Shown: positions 6,743 through 14,322 of the stretch, piece by piece
How the letters are laid out: each line of letters opens with the position of its first letter
How positions within the stretch are numbered: position 1 is the stretch's first letter
Assembly: GCA_002454045.1 (NCBI GenBank)
Contig: DKID01000034.1
Coordinates: 1 to 25,805, forward strand
Reading direction: 5' to 3'
Length of the DNA stretch: 25,805 nt
Source of the DNA: Nitrospina sp. UBA6727
GTDB taxonomy: Bacteria > Nitrospinota > Nitrospinia > Nitrospinales > VA-1
Made by a program: the position numbers and the translations under genes
The notes under the pieces: model-generated
Database searches by the model: none
Told to the model about the DNA's origin: nothing
The model's input: the letters and a program-made list of their open reading frames with translations, nothing else

Positions 6743-6910
6743 CCGCTACTTGGTCGCACCAATTATGATTGCTTCGATTACCGCGTGATTCAAAACCGCG
6801 CCGCACTGATTGTCGATACCCGCGATCGCGACGTGCATCTGCAAACCGAATTGAAAGATGTCGGCTCGGCGGCGGGATGTTGCGCGGTTAAAGGTGGGTG
6901 TGTACTTTGA
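6743..6910 (+). pseudogene. Remnant of a nucleotide-sugar dehydrogenase C-terminus
   Basis: Directly after the tRNA-Leu CCA, one plus-strand frame reads TNYDCFDYRVIQN then RAALIVDTRD. This resembles the end of UDP-sugar 6-dehydrogenases (WbpA/Ugd family, C-terminal domain), where a T-[ND]-H-x-x-[FY]-[DE]-[YW] block leads to [LI]-[VI]-[VI]-D-T-R-[ND]. After the match the frame runs about 30 unrelated residues to TGA 6908-6910 and overlaps the 3' end of the opposite nfu gene. There is no start codon or upstream part: the preceding DNA is tRNA. I read it as a decayed fragment, perhaps left by recombination or by an element that entered at the tRNA end. Confidence 0.55.
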
Positions 6911-7487
6911 TCTCGGGGTCTAACTGGGACCGGAGATGGTTTTCGATGGCGCGCAGAGTGCCGCCCGTGGAACTGGGGCATCCGCCGCAGGCACCCTGAT
7001 AACGGATTCGGACAATGTGTCCCTCCACTTCGATCACCTCCAGACCTCCGCCATCGTTTGCCAGAGCTGGGCGGATGGATGCGTCAAGTAAGGCGTCGAT
7101 GATGATGACTTTTTCTTCGTCGGCGAGGTGTGGATATTTTTCCTTGTCAAAATCATCGAGAATGGATGAAGAAACTTCGTCGTCCCCGTCCTCATATTTT
7201 TCCAAATCCGTTTCGATAATATTTTTAACTTTGTCTTTAAAAATTACCCAAAGGTCAGCCGAGTTCAAAGTGACGGACACGAAATTTTCTCGCAGATAAA
7301 CCGTGTCAACAATCTCCAATGCGAACAGGTTATTGGCGAAGGTGTCGAGTTCCAGATAGCCTCCTTCTTCAATAGTTTTGGAGCCGGAGTCGATTACCTT
7401 TTGGTCCAGAATAAATTTCACCGAGCGGGGGTTGGGGGTCAGTTCGATTTCTTCAACCGAAAATGTTTTGCGATGGGCTTCTTGCAT
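6888..7487 (-). CDS. Nfu-type iron-sulfur cluster scaffold/carrier
   Basis: Nfu proteins carry [4Fe-4S] clusters to client apoproteins in the cytoplasm. The 199-residue protein has the two-domain Nfu1-like layout. An Nfu N-terminal domain covers about residues 10-95 (TPNPRSVKFILDQKV, LFALEIVDTVYL, VSVTL). An acidic linker follows, then a NifU C-terminal domain from about 125 (IDALLDASIRPALANDGGGLE, GACGGCPSSTGGTLRAIENHL). The cluster-ligand cysteines are Cys167 and Cys170 in CGGC. ATG 7485-7487 is preceded by GGAG with a 5-nt spacer on the minus strand. The gene is divergent from the TPR gene and alone on its strand here; no isc or suf genes lie nearby. It ends beside the sugar-dehydrogenase remnant, and the overlap does not damage the reading frame. 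Confidence 0.93.
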   Translation of the reverse strand: MQEAHRKTFSVEEIELTPNPRSVKFILDQKVIDSGSKTIEEGGYLELDTFANNLFALEIVDTVYLRENFVSVTLNSADLWVIFKDKVKNIIETDLEKYEDGDDEVSSSILDDFDKEKYPHLADEEKVIIIDALLDASIRPALANDGGGLEVIEVEGHIVRIRYQGACGGCPSSTGGTLRAIENHLRSQLDPEIKVHTHL

Positions 7488-7593
7488 GATGGCTCCCTAG
7501 TGATTTATTTTTCGCGCCAAGGGTTAAGATGACTTTCCGGTAATCGCGGTTCAAACAATGCTGTGATTTTTCTTTTGTTCGGAAGGTCACCTC

Positions 7594-8112
7594 ATGCCCC
7601 GTCTGATTATGATACAGATTTTATATTGGATGCGAAAGAATATGTTTATCTTTCTCACTTTAGCAAAAGGGTTTTGCGCTTTGTGGTTGTTGGCTAGTGT
7701 ATTAGGACTGCCGTCGCGGTGGGCGTTGGCTCAGGCGGTGGATTTCAAAACTTATCTTGAAGGAGCCCACGCAGAAATTTCCCGGCACAAAGAAATCATT
7801 CGCGAAAATCCTTCAGACGCGATTGCCTATTTTGAATTGGGGAGAGCCTACCTCGCCATGGGCCGGCACGAGGAAGAGGTGGCGGCTTATCAGGAGGCGA
7901 TCAAACTCAACCCTGAATACACCGCGGCGCATTATAACTTGAGCATGGCTTATGATTTATTGAACGATGGTCCCAACGCCATCAAGCATATGCTGCAAAC
8001 TCAGAACTTGTATCTTGAGAAAAGGAACCACGCCCGAGTAAGAAAGACGCAACGCCAGTTAAATCTTCTGTACTTAAAATATCAGAATAAAATGATGGCG
8101 CCGAAAAATTAA
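7594..8112 (+). CDS. Exported tetratricopeptide-repeat protein
   Basis: A 172-residue protein with an N-terminal hydrophobic segment (about residues 17-40, LTLAKGFCALWLLASVLGL) ending in WALAQA. The ALA-Q junction looks like a signal-peptidase I site, so it is probably periplasmic. The mature part carries two to three TPR units: SDAIAYFELGRAYLAMGRHE, VAAYQEAIKLNPEYTAAHYN and LSMAYDLLNDGPNAIKHML, with the canonical G-x-x-Y and A-x-x-x-P spacing. TPRs mediate protein-protein contact; no enzymatic motif is present. ATG 7594 has GGAAGG (7581-7586) 7 nt upstream. A second in-frame Met at residue 13 would give a more standard signal peptide but lacks that site. The gene stands alone, divergent from nfu. 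The partner is unknown. Confidence 0.85.
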   Translation: MPRLIMIQILYWMRKNMFIFLTLAKGFCALWLLASVLGLPSRWALAQAVDFKTYLEGAHAEISRHKEIIRENPSDAIAYFELGRAYLAMGRHEEEVAAYQEAIKLNPEYTAAHYNLSMAYDLLNDGPNAIKHMLQTQNLYLEKRNHARVRKTQRQLNLLYLKYQNKMMAPKN

Positions 8113-8176
8113 CCGGTGGCCAAAAATTATTCCTACCAGTTTCCTTCAAGTCGAGCGAACCTTTTGTTTTCCTCAA

Positions 8177-8205
8177 TTGCAATCCAGTTTATCGCGGGCT
8201 AGTAT
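8177..8205 (+). promoter_or_regulatory. Promoter immediately before the 79-residue protein gene
   Basis: TTGCAA at 8177-8182 (4 of 6), 17-nt spacer, TAGTAT at 8200-8205 (4 of 6). The start codon is at 8211, so transcription would begin at or within a base or two of the ATG. No Shine-Dalgarno sequence is present. Confidence 0.5.
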
Positions 8206-8210
8206 TAAGC

Positions 8211-8450
8211 ATGGAACGAGATTTCGAACCCTTAAAAAATCGGCTGCGAATAATCTGCGATCGGTTGGATGAGGACGAGCAATTATATTTTCGTCCCCTC
8301 ATTGACGGCTTCAAGGGGCAGACCCAGGAGTTCCAGCGCATCATGCGCGACCTCGGAAAATTCGGCGGGAAAATCGGCGACGGAAGCAAGTTCCAAGTTT
8401 ACCGCGAAGTTCAGCACCTTTTCGATGACGCGTTCCGAAAGAGTAGTTGA
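8211..8450 (+). CDS. Uncharacterised 79-residue protein, coupled to acylphosphatase
   Basis: Not recognised. It is a short charged protein, mostly helical by composition, with the segments LKNRLRIICDRLDEDEQ and FQRIMRDLGKFGGKIGDG. It has no signal peptide, cysteine cluster or known motif. It is supported as a gene by its position: a promoter ends 5 nt before the ATG, and its TGA stop (8448-8450) shares its A with the ATG of the acylphosphatase gene. That is a TGATG overlap typical of translational coupling. The lack of a ribosome-binding site together with promoter proximity suggests a leaderless mRNA. Function is unknown; a link to acylphosphatase is suggested only by the operon. Confidence 0.7.
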   Translation: MERDFEPLKNRLRIICDRLDEDEQLYFRPLIDGFKGQTQEFQRIMRDLGKFGGKIGDGSKFQVYREVQHLFDDAFRKSS

Positions 8451-8743
8451 TGAGTTGCGCCGTTCATCTCATTGTCCGCGGACGGGTGCAAGGGGTCTGC
8501 TTTCGGTCGCGCGCGCGGGAGCAAGCTTTGCAGTTGGGCGTATGCGGGTGGGTGAAAAACTGCTCCGACGGCTCCGTGGAAATCCACGCTGAAGGAGAAA
8601 AGGAAACCGTGGAACGGTTTATCATCTGGTGTAAAAAGGGACCTCCCGCAGCGCAAGTTTCTGCCTTGGACATTGATTCGGTCAGCCCGCGAGGATTAAC
8701 CACCTTTGAAATTCAAGTTGCACCCGACGGCGACGAGCAATGA
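8450..8743 (+). CDS. acyP: Acylphosphatase
   Basis: Acylphosphatase hydrolyses the carboxyl-phosphate bond of small acyl phosphates in the cytoplasm. The 97-residue protein has the usual size and both signatures. GRVQGVCFR holds the phosphate-binding loop and catalytic Arg19. GWVKNCSDGSVEI contains catalytic Asn37. The rest fits the ferredoxin-like fold (EIHAEGEKETVERF then WCKKGPPAAQV). ATG 8450 is preferred over TTG 8447 because it overlaps the preceding TGA, indicating coupling to the 79-residue gene. The C-terminal TTFEIQ also fits. There is no evidence of a second domain such as HypF. The physiological substrate is not deducible. Confidence 0.94.
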   Translation: MSCAVHLIVRGRVQGVCFRSRAREQALQLGVCGWVKNCSDGSVEIHAEGEKETVERFIIWCKKGPPAAQVSALDIDSVSPRGLTTFEIQVAPDGDEQ

Positions 8744-8800
8744 CTTTCCGCGCGAAAAAGTTTTGGTCGCGAACAAATCGGCGTTCGTGAATTTGGGGTA

Positions 8801-8829
8801 TTGACTTTATACGAGTTTTTGTCGATAAT
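8801..8829 (+). promoter_or_regulatory. Strong promoter of the rpsU leader
   Basis: TTGACT at 8801-8806 (5 of 6), exact 17-nt spacer, GATAAT at 8824-8829 (5 of 6). The predicted start near 8836 gives a leader of about 130 nt before rpsU, interrupted by the terminator-like hairpin at 8854-8893. Confidence 0.7.
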
Positions 8830-8853
8830 CGCGGGCTCGTGTCAGGATGATTT

Positions 8854-8893
8854 TTCCGCAGATGACGGACGCGTCGCCGGCGGGATTTTTTTT
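8854..8893 (+). terminator. Intrinsic terminator in front of rpsU (possible attenuator)
   Basis: Outer stem TTCCGC (8854-8859) with GCGGGA (8880-8885), a 3x3 internal loop, inner stem TGACG (8863-8867) with CGTCG (8872-8876), and GACG loop. The eight T at 8886-8893 follow at once. It could end acyP transcription or a roughly 58-nt leader RNA from the promoter at 8801-8829. A weaker second promoter (TTGCGA 8892-8897, 17 nt, TAGAAA 8915-8920) could serve rpsU beyond it. Confidence 0.6.
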
Positions 8894-8952
8894 GCGAATC
8901 ATTATTTTAAGCGATAGAAAGATTTTTCGTCGCGACTAAAAATTTAGGGTAG

Positions 8953-8962
8953 AAGGGAGAGG
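8953..8962 (+). promoter_or_regulatory. Shine-Dalgarno site fixing the TTG start of rpsU
   Basis: AAGGGAGAGG at 8953-8962 is the strongest ribosome-binding site in the window. AGGGAG is 6 nt before TTG 8966. No ATG or GTG exists in frame before residue 21, so the rare TTG is the only reasonable start. Confidence 0.65.
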
Positions 8963-8965
8963 TTT

Positions 8966-9169
8966 TTGATAGTCACGGTTTATCAGAATCAAGTTGAAAA
9001 AGCGTTGAAAGTTTTGAAACGACAAATGACCAAGGAAGGCTTGTTGAAAGAACTTAAGCGGCGGCGATTTTACGAGAAGCCTTCCGTGAAGAAAAAACGA
9101 AAACAGAAGGAAGCCAAGAAAAAAAGAAAAGCCGCCTTGCGCCGCATGCGTTCCTACAACCGACTTTAG
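8966..9169 (+). CDS. rpsU: Small ribosomal subunit protein bS21
   Basis: bS21 is a small basic 30S protein near the mRNA exit/platform that assists initiation. The 67-residue sequence shows the family pattern: an N-terminal beta segment (IVTVYQNQ), a helix VEKALKVLKRQM, GLLKELKRRRFYEKPS (the conserved RRRxFYEKP core), and a Lys/Arg-rich tail (KKKRKQKEAKKKRKAALRR). It starts at TTG with an excellent Shine-Dalgarno site, an unusual choice that may limit or tune output. The promoter at 8801-8829 and terminator-like hairpin at 8854-8893 imply leader regulation. The next gene is on the opposite strand, so rpsU is probably monocistronic. Confidence 0.93.
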   Translation: MIVTVYQNQVEKALKVLKRQMTKEGLLKELKRRRFYEKPSVKKKRKQKEAKKKRKAALRRMRSYNRL

Positions 9170-9224
9170 TAAACGTCGTCCCATTTTTCGTCCCGCTTTA
9201 ATCTGCGCGCGGCGAGCCTCCGCT

Positions 9225-9992
9225 TCACTCGTTGGTCCCGTCCCGCAATTTTTTCTGACGTAAATTTTCGTAGAAGATCACCGCGCTGGCCGATGCTACG
9301 TTCATGGATTCCAACTTGCCTTTCATCGGGATTGCGAGTGTGACATCGCAGGATTTTTTGAGCAAAGGCCGAACGCCTTTTTCTTCCCCTCCAATCACCA
9401 ACACCGCGGGAGTGTTGAACTGGTATTGGTAGCACGCCGTTTCTCCATCGGGCACGACTCCCACAATCCAGAACCCAGATTTTTTGAGTTGCGCAATGCA
9501 GCGTATTAAATTGACGGCCGTAGCAATCGGCAAATGTTCAATGGCTCCCGAAGAACATTTCGCAACAGTTTCGTTCAGGGATGGCGTGCCGCGTTTAGGC
9601 AGAATCAGTCCTTGAATGCCGAGGGTTTCCGCCGAGCGGATGATTGCTCCGAGATTTTGCGGGTCCTGAATTCCATCTAGGATGACGAGCGTGGGCAAGG
9701 AAGTTTTTTGAAATGCAATTTCGATTAGGCTTTCTAATTCCAACGTGACGACGGTGGAAAAGTAGCCAGCGATGCCTTGGTGAATCTGGCGGTGAAATTT
9801 TTTCTGGAACACAGATCGAGGCAGGGATTCAACGGGAATTTGTTTTTCCGCCGCCAATTTAATTACGGCATTGATTCGCGGCGGAACTTTGCCCCGCTCG
9901 AAAATTATTCGGTAGCAACGGCGTTTGGCGGCTAGAAGAGCTTCGCGCACCGCGTTGATTCCAACAATCAGAGTTTGTTCCGCAGGCTTCAT
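9225..9992 (-). CDS. rlmB: TrmH-family rRNA 2'-O-methyltransferase, RlmB-like
   Basis: SPOUT methyltransferases of this group add a 2'-O-methyl group using S-adenosylmethionine. RlmB modifies G2251 of 23S rRNA. From ATG 9992 the protein has 255 residues. An N-terminal substrate-binding domain (IVGINAVREAL; FERGK; QGIAGYF) is followed by the trefoil-knot domain with motif 1 DGIQDPQNLGAIIRSAE (Asn113, Arg119), motif 2 VIGGEEKGVRP (about 199-209) and motif 3 IPMKGKLESMNVASA (Asn231). All catalytic and SAM-binding elements are present. A TTG three codons earlier (10001) is an alternative start; no clear ribosome-binding site favours either. It stands alone, convergent with rpsU. Discrimination from other TrmH relatives (for example RNA-resistance methylases) rests on length and N-domain, so the exact target is less sure than the family. 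Confidence 0.9.
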   Translation of the reverse strand: MKPAEQTLIVGINAVREALLAAKRRCYRIIFERGKVPPRINAVIKLAAEKQIPVESLPRSVFQKKFHRQIHQGIAGYFSTVVTLELESLIEIAFQKTSLPTLVILDGIQDPQNLGAIIRSAETLGIQGLILPKRGTPSLNETVAKCSSGAIEHLPIATAVNLIRCIAQLKKSGFWIVGVVPDGETACYQYQFNTPAVLVIGGEEKGVRPLLKKSCDVTLAIPMKGKLESMNVASASAVIFYENLRQKKLRDGTNE

Positions 9993-10173
9993 CGTTGGCA
10001 AAATGGCAACTCGTCCCGAATTAGAGTGACGATGTGGTACGGGATTTTTCTAGACGAAGGGCAGCAAATGTTTTATAACTTCGCGAGGGTACAACTTTCT
10101 CGAAAATTTTTCTTTCCCGCGCAAAAAAACGCGAAGTTCATTTTAACCTTTTTCCGTAATCCGTAAACCCCGT

Positions 10174-13100
10174 ATGGCGATTTCCCGAAAAAGGATCGTT
10201 TTTTACTCGCTGCTTATTTTCGTCCTTGCGACTTCCGCCGTTTTTTTTCTCGCCTATTATCAGTTGCGTAGTTTGGGAGGATTCAAAGCGCTGGCCGTAG
10301 AAAAACTCGAAGAGTTGACGCGGCGGGAAGTGAAAATCGGCGACGTGGAGATAGACATCGTCCGCGGACTCAGCATTCGCCTGAAGGACATGACGGTCAA
10401 GTCGCGACGGGTTGCGGAGCCAGAACTGGCGGCGCGCGACGTTTGGGTGGTGGTCCAGTTACTGCCGTTATTGGACAAGCGCGTCGAGGTTAAGAAAATT
10501 ATCATCCAAGGATTATCTCTTCGGGTGGTGCGTGACGCTGAGGGGCGGTTCAGTTTTGGCGATGTGAAAAATTGGATTGCCCAGCCTTCCGAAAGTAACT
10601 TGTCGAAAATTTTTAAAGCCAGTTTTGTCAACCAACTCACGGTGGAAGATGGCACCGTAAATTTTCACGACCATTTCAATCGTTCCGCCGAAGACTCTCC
10701 TCCGTTAATCTTGAAACACATTTCTTTTTCCGCGCGGAAAAAATTTCTTGATTCATCATTTCAGTTTGCCTTGAACGGGGAGGGTCCCGGTAGAGGATCG
10801 GCCACCACTTTCCAGATTTCCGGGACGGTCGATAATTTTTCTCAAAACCGTGGGTTCGCTGGCGTTTCCATTGACGGCAAAGTTCGCGTCCACGAACTGC
10901 ACGTTGCAAGTTTTCGTCCCTATCTAAAAAAGGTGCTGGCAAAAACTCCTCAAGATAGTTGGTTGTCTTTGGACTCCAACTTTTCAAGAAATTCAAGCGG
11001 CGCCCTAAAATCTGAAGGCACGTTGAGGTATTCCTTCAAGTCAGATAAAAATCGCGCAACGTTGAGAGATGCTCGCGTGCCCCACCGCGGCGGATTCGAG
11101 TACAAGGTTTCTCTTAACGGCGACTCAATTTATGTCGAAGAATTGAAATCGGAATCGCTTCCATTTAAGTTTGCGACTAAAGGCGCTCTTGAAGATTTCT
11201 TTTCCGATGAGCCGTTCATGTCTTTTGAACTGGTTACCGATCCATTTCTGATTAGTAAAAGTATCGATTATCCGCCGCTAAATTTTTTCCCGGAGAAATA
11301 TCACGCCTCGGTGCAGTCCCGTTTCAAAAACGGTTCGATGAAAATAAAGTCTTTGAAATTCGCGGGAAGCTTGGAGCAATTTCGGGAATTGGGGAAGGCG
11401 GAAAACCAGGATTTAATTTTTGCAGAGTTGGAAATGGAGAACGTGGACTTGCAGTCTCCCTTGGCGGCGTTAAAGAACGTGACGGGAACTCTCAGCGTGG
11501 ACAAGGGGAACGCCGTCTTTCACATCGCCAAAGCCCGGTATGAAAACCAGATCGTCACCGACGCGCGCGGAACCATCGATGACTTCGTGACGCGTCCCAT
11601 CATGGATTTTGAGGTTGAGAACGAAGTGGATGTGGACCAGTTTTATGAAACGCTCGAACAAGTTTTTAAGAACAATCCTTTGCTCGATTCCTTTGCGGTT
11701 TACGACAACTTGGATGGCACCGCGAAAGTCCGCGTGAACGTGAAAGGCTCGCTTGATGATTTCGATAAACTGGCGGTCACGGGAAAGATAAGCCTTAAAA
11801 ATGTTTCGCTCAACGAAAAAGGATTTAAGCCGCGCGTGGAAAACATCAACGGAAATATTATCTATACCCACACTCCCGCGGCGGACAATCGCAAGGATGC
11901 CCGCAGGATTCCGGTCATCAAGTTTGACAACCTCGCTGGCGATTTTTCCAAAAGCTCTTTTTCGGATATGCACGGCGAGATAGGTTTCGGCGACGGCGAA
12001 CTTACGGAAAAAATGTCGGCGACTTACAAATTAGATTCCGGCGACTTGCGTTACGTCTTGCCCGATGATTCTGAAGGTGCACTGGCGGATTTGAAAGATG
12101 GATTGGATTTTACTTCCGGCGATTTGATTCTGAAATACCGTTCGCAGGGCAACCCGACCATGCCCGAAACCGAAAAGGAGTGGGGCAAAATAGAAATAAA
12201 AAACCTCGCCATGAAATACCCGGACCGCTTGATGACGGTGTCGCGCCTGAACGGCAGCATCTCTTACGGCGATGGAAAGATAAAGTTGGAGAACTGGAGC
12301 GGTCGGTATGGAGATTCCGCGTTTCGGCTTGAGGGTGAAATCGACCGCGGCGAAAACATTGCGAAGTTGGAATACGCTCTCCGTCTGCAATTTTCGAAAC
12401 TCGTGCATACCGACTTGAAGAACGTTCCCCTTTTTGAAAACTTTAAATTCACGGGACCTGCCCGAGTTTCTTTAGACTTGCATGGCGACGCGGATTCGTT
12501 TGGGTTTGAACATCAAGCCGATTTGACGCAGGCGGGATACCAAATTCCCGGCGTCATCGACAAGCAACCCGAAGTGTCAAACCAATTCACGGCGAAGGGA
12601 AGCGTCTTGAAAAACGGCGGCGTTGTCCTCGACAGTTGGTCGTATGAGTTGGACGGAGACCGCGTCGCGGGAACCGCCAGCATTCCCAACACTGACAGCC
12701 CGGAGTTCACGGTCAGCATGGTCTCCGATAATTTCAAGGTCAATCCTTCGCGGCAGTTTTTTCGTTTTCTTGACGCAGAGATAGACGCCGCCGCCGCCGC
12801 CGCGTTTAATGTTACGGGCGCGGGAAGTTTGGACGACCTCCACGATGCAAAGTTCAAAGGTGAAATAAAATTAAAGCGCCTGAAAATCCAGCCAAAAAAT
12901 TTACAATCACCGTTGACGGTTAACGCGCGACTGAGATTTGCAGAAGACTTCTTGGACATTCGTTCCGGGAGTATCGAATCCGACCACAGCAGAGTTCAGT
13001 TTTTCGGAAGTTATCAAAGGGGCGACGCGCCCAGTCTAGACCTGAATCTCACCGGCGAGAGACTAGACGTTGACGGATTTTTACCGGCACCGCAAGGCGA

Positions 13101-14034
13101 AGAAAATTCTCTCGTAAGCCGACTGAACCAATCCGAATTTTTCGCCAAGGGGAAAGGAAAAATAAAGTTTGCCTTGAGCAAATTAGGCTACAAACTTTTC
13201 ACCGTAGACCATGTCGCCGGGGACATTGTGCTCAACAATCGGAAGATAGAAATGAAGGATTTGGTTTTTGCCTCCAACGCATCCATCCGCAGTGGCGGGC
13301 AGATGTGGATTGACGCGGCGGGCGTCTGCCACTTCGAGGTAAGCGTTCAGGCTCAGGATATGAAGACCGAAAACCTGTTCAGTTTTTTCGGCGATATTTT
13401 TGAAAACAGTTTGAGCGGCGATGTAAAAATGATCGACGCCCGTCTGCAAGGCGACGGAAAAGACTGGCAAGAAATTCTCCAATCGTTGTCCGGAAATTTA
13501 TCGTTGAACGTCCAGTCCGGAAACATGAACACGGAAAAACTTAAAGAGGGAGTTCGCCGATTGTTCGCTTCGCTTCCTCCGACAGACCCCATTGAACAAG
13601 GCACCCTCTCTCCCTTCAAACATCTCGCCGGAGATTTCGTTGCGAAGGACGGAGTTTTTGAAACGCAGAACTTTGTGATCGAAACAGAAAATCGCAGAAC
13701 CTCCATCGTCGGTACTTTTGATTTGGTGAACAATCAGATGGACACAGTCGTCGGCGTCGCTCCTTTGGCAGGGTTGGATCGGCTCCTCGCCAAGATTCCC
13801 TTGGTGGGAAAAATCATCACCGGCGGCGACGAAAAAAGTATATTGAAAACTTACTACACCGTGACGGGAGATTTTGACGACCCGGAAATTACGGTGGCTC
13901 CTTTCACGTCGTTAGGAAAACAGGTCATGGGAATTTTGCAAGCGTTGCTGGAAACTCCGCAAGAACTCATAGCACCTATCGTCGGCGACACGTCGGCGAC
14001 GCAACCGCCTTCCACAACTCCGGCGGACAATTAG
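10174..14034 (+). CDS. AsmA-like inner-membrane-anchored envelope protein (1286 residues)
   Basis: AsmA-like/YhdP/TamB-type proteins are long periplasmic beta-groove proteins tethered in the inner membrane and implicated in moving phospholipid to the outer membrane. Here residues about 8-28 form one transmembrane helix (VFYSLLIFVLATSAVFFLAYY). The AsmA N-terminal region follows (LEELTRREVKIGDVEIDIVRG, LSIRLKDMTVKSRR, LDKRVEVKKIIIQGLSLRVV). Hundreds of residues of repetitive beta-strand sequence come next. The C-terminal AsmA_2/DUF3971-like region (about 1090-1240) contains LSGNLSLNVQSGNMNTEK, GDFVAKDGVFETQNFVIET, VVGVAPLAGLDRLLAKIPLVG and YTVTGDFDDPEI. A GCC run encodes an alanine stretch near residue 873. 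ATG 10174 lacks a Shine-Dalgarno site, but the transmembrane helix position supports it. The gene is monocistronic and convergent with oadG, 12 nt away. The exact orthologue (AsmA, YhdP or YicH) cannot be settled. Confidence 0.88.
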   Translation: MAISRKRIVFYSLLIFVLATSAVFFLAYYQLRSLGGFKALAVEKLEELTRREVKIGDVEIDIVRGLSIRLKDMTVKSRRVAEPELAARDVWVVVQLLPLLDKRVEVKKIIIQGLSLRVVRDAEGRFSFGDVKNWIAQPSESNLSKIFKASFVNQLTVEDGTVNFHDHFNRSAEDSPPLILKHISFSARKKFLDSSFQFALNGEGPGRGSATTFQISGTVDNFSQNRGFAGVSIDGKVRVHELHVASFRPYLKKVLAKTPQDSWLSLDSNFSRNSSGALKSEGTLRYSFKSDKNRATLRDARVPHRGGFEYKVSLNGDSIYVEELKSESLPFKFATKGALEDFFSDEPFMSFELVTDPFLISKSIDYPPLNFFPEKYHASVQSRFKNGSMKIKSLKFAGSLEQFRELGKAENQDLIFAELEMENVDLQSPLAALKNVTGTLSVDKGNAVFHIAKARYENQIVTDARGTIDDFVTRPIMDFEVENEVDVDQFYETLEQVFKNNPLLDSFAVYDNLDGTAKVRVNVKGSLDDFDKLAVTGKISLKNVSLNEKGFKPRVENINGNIIYTHTPAADNRKDARRIPVIKFDNLAGDFSKSSFSDMHGEIGFGDGELTEKMSATYKLDSGDLRYVLPDDSEGALADLKDGLDFTSGDLILKYRSQGNPTMPETEKEWGKIEIKNLAMKYPDRLMTVSRLNGSISYGDGKIKLENWSGRYGDSAFRLEGEIDRGENIAKLEYALRLQFSKLVHTDLKNVPLFENFKFTGPARVSLDLHGDADSFGFEHQADLTQAGYQIPGVIDKQPEVSNQFTAKGSVLKNGGVVLDSWSYELDGDRVAGTASIPNTDSPEFTVSMVSDNFKVNPSRQFFRFLDAEIDAAAAAAFNVTGAGSLDDLHDAKFKGEIKLKRLKIQPKNLQSPLTVNARLRFAEDFLDIRSGSIESDHSRVQFFGSYQRGDAPSLDLNLTGERLDVDGFLPAPQGEENSLVSRLNQSEFFAKGKGKIKFALSKLGYKLFTVDHVAGDIVLNNRKIEMKDLVFASNASIRSGGQMWIDAAGVCHFEVSVQAQDMKTENLFSFFGDIFENSLSGDVKMIDARLQGDGKDWQEILQSLSGNLSLNVQSGNMNTEKLKEGVRRLFASLPPTDPIEQGTLSPFKHLAGDFVAKDGVFETQNFVIETENRRTSIVGTFDLVNNQMDTVVGVAPLAGLDRLLAKIPLVGKIITGGDEKSILKTYYTVTGDFDDPEITVAPFTSLGKQVMGILQALLETPQELIAPIVGDTSATQPPSTTPADN

Positions 14035-14046
14035 CGGTTTGCAAAA

Positions 14047-14322
14047 TTAAGGTTGAGAGATGTTGACGATGCGGAGTTTGTCCGGAGACTTTCCCAAGTG
14101 CCTCGCCAAAGTCGCGGTGATGACGGCGACATGAGCGGCGTGGTCGCCCCCCGCGGACACGGCGGCGGGTTGACGGCGCGGTGTTTTCGACGACGGCGGA
14201 ACTTCGTAGGGGATCAACTTCACCAACAATTTAATGGTGAAGATTAAAATGATGAGCACGATAAAAATCACCGCCAAAGCCATGGCGGAAATGTTGGCCG
14301 CCGCGAGAACTGAAGTTTCCAT
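14047..14322 (-). CDS. oadG: Oxaloacetate decarboxylase gamma subunit (OadG-like)
   Basis: The small gamma subunit anchors and stabilises the Na+-pumping decarboxylase and binds Zn2+ in known enzymes. The 91-residue protein has a single N-terminal membrane helix (about residues 12-38, MALAVIFIVLIILIFTIKLL). A Pro/Ala/Arg linker follows, then a conserved C-terminal stretch HAAHVAVITATLARHLG with IVNIS, which matches the OadG C-terminal segment of many environmental bacteria. ATG 14322 is preferred over GTG 14325 because its base 14322 is shared with the TGA stop of oadB (TGATG), indicating coupled translation. It is the last gene of oadA-oadB-oadG. Small membrane proteins are weakly conserved, so position is a strong part of the argument. 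Confidence 0.85.
   Translation of the reverse strand: METSVLAAANISAMALAVIFIVLIILIFTIKLLVKLIPYEVPPSSKTPRRQPAAVSAGGDHAAHVAVITATLARHLGKSPDKLRIVNISQP

Noticed and set aside
12786..12803. GCC trinucleotide run in the AsmA-like gene as a phase-variable tract
   Set aside because: Changes in whole triplets keep the frame, and the run is short, so switching is not indicated.
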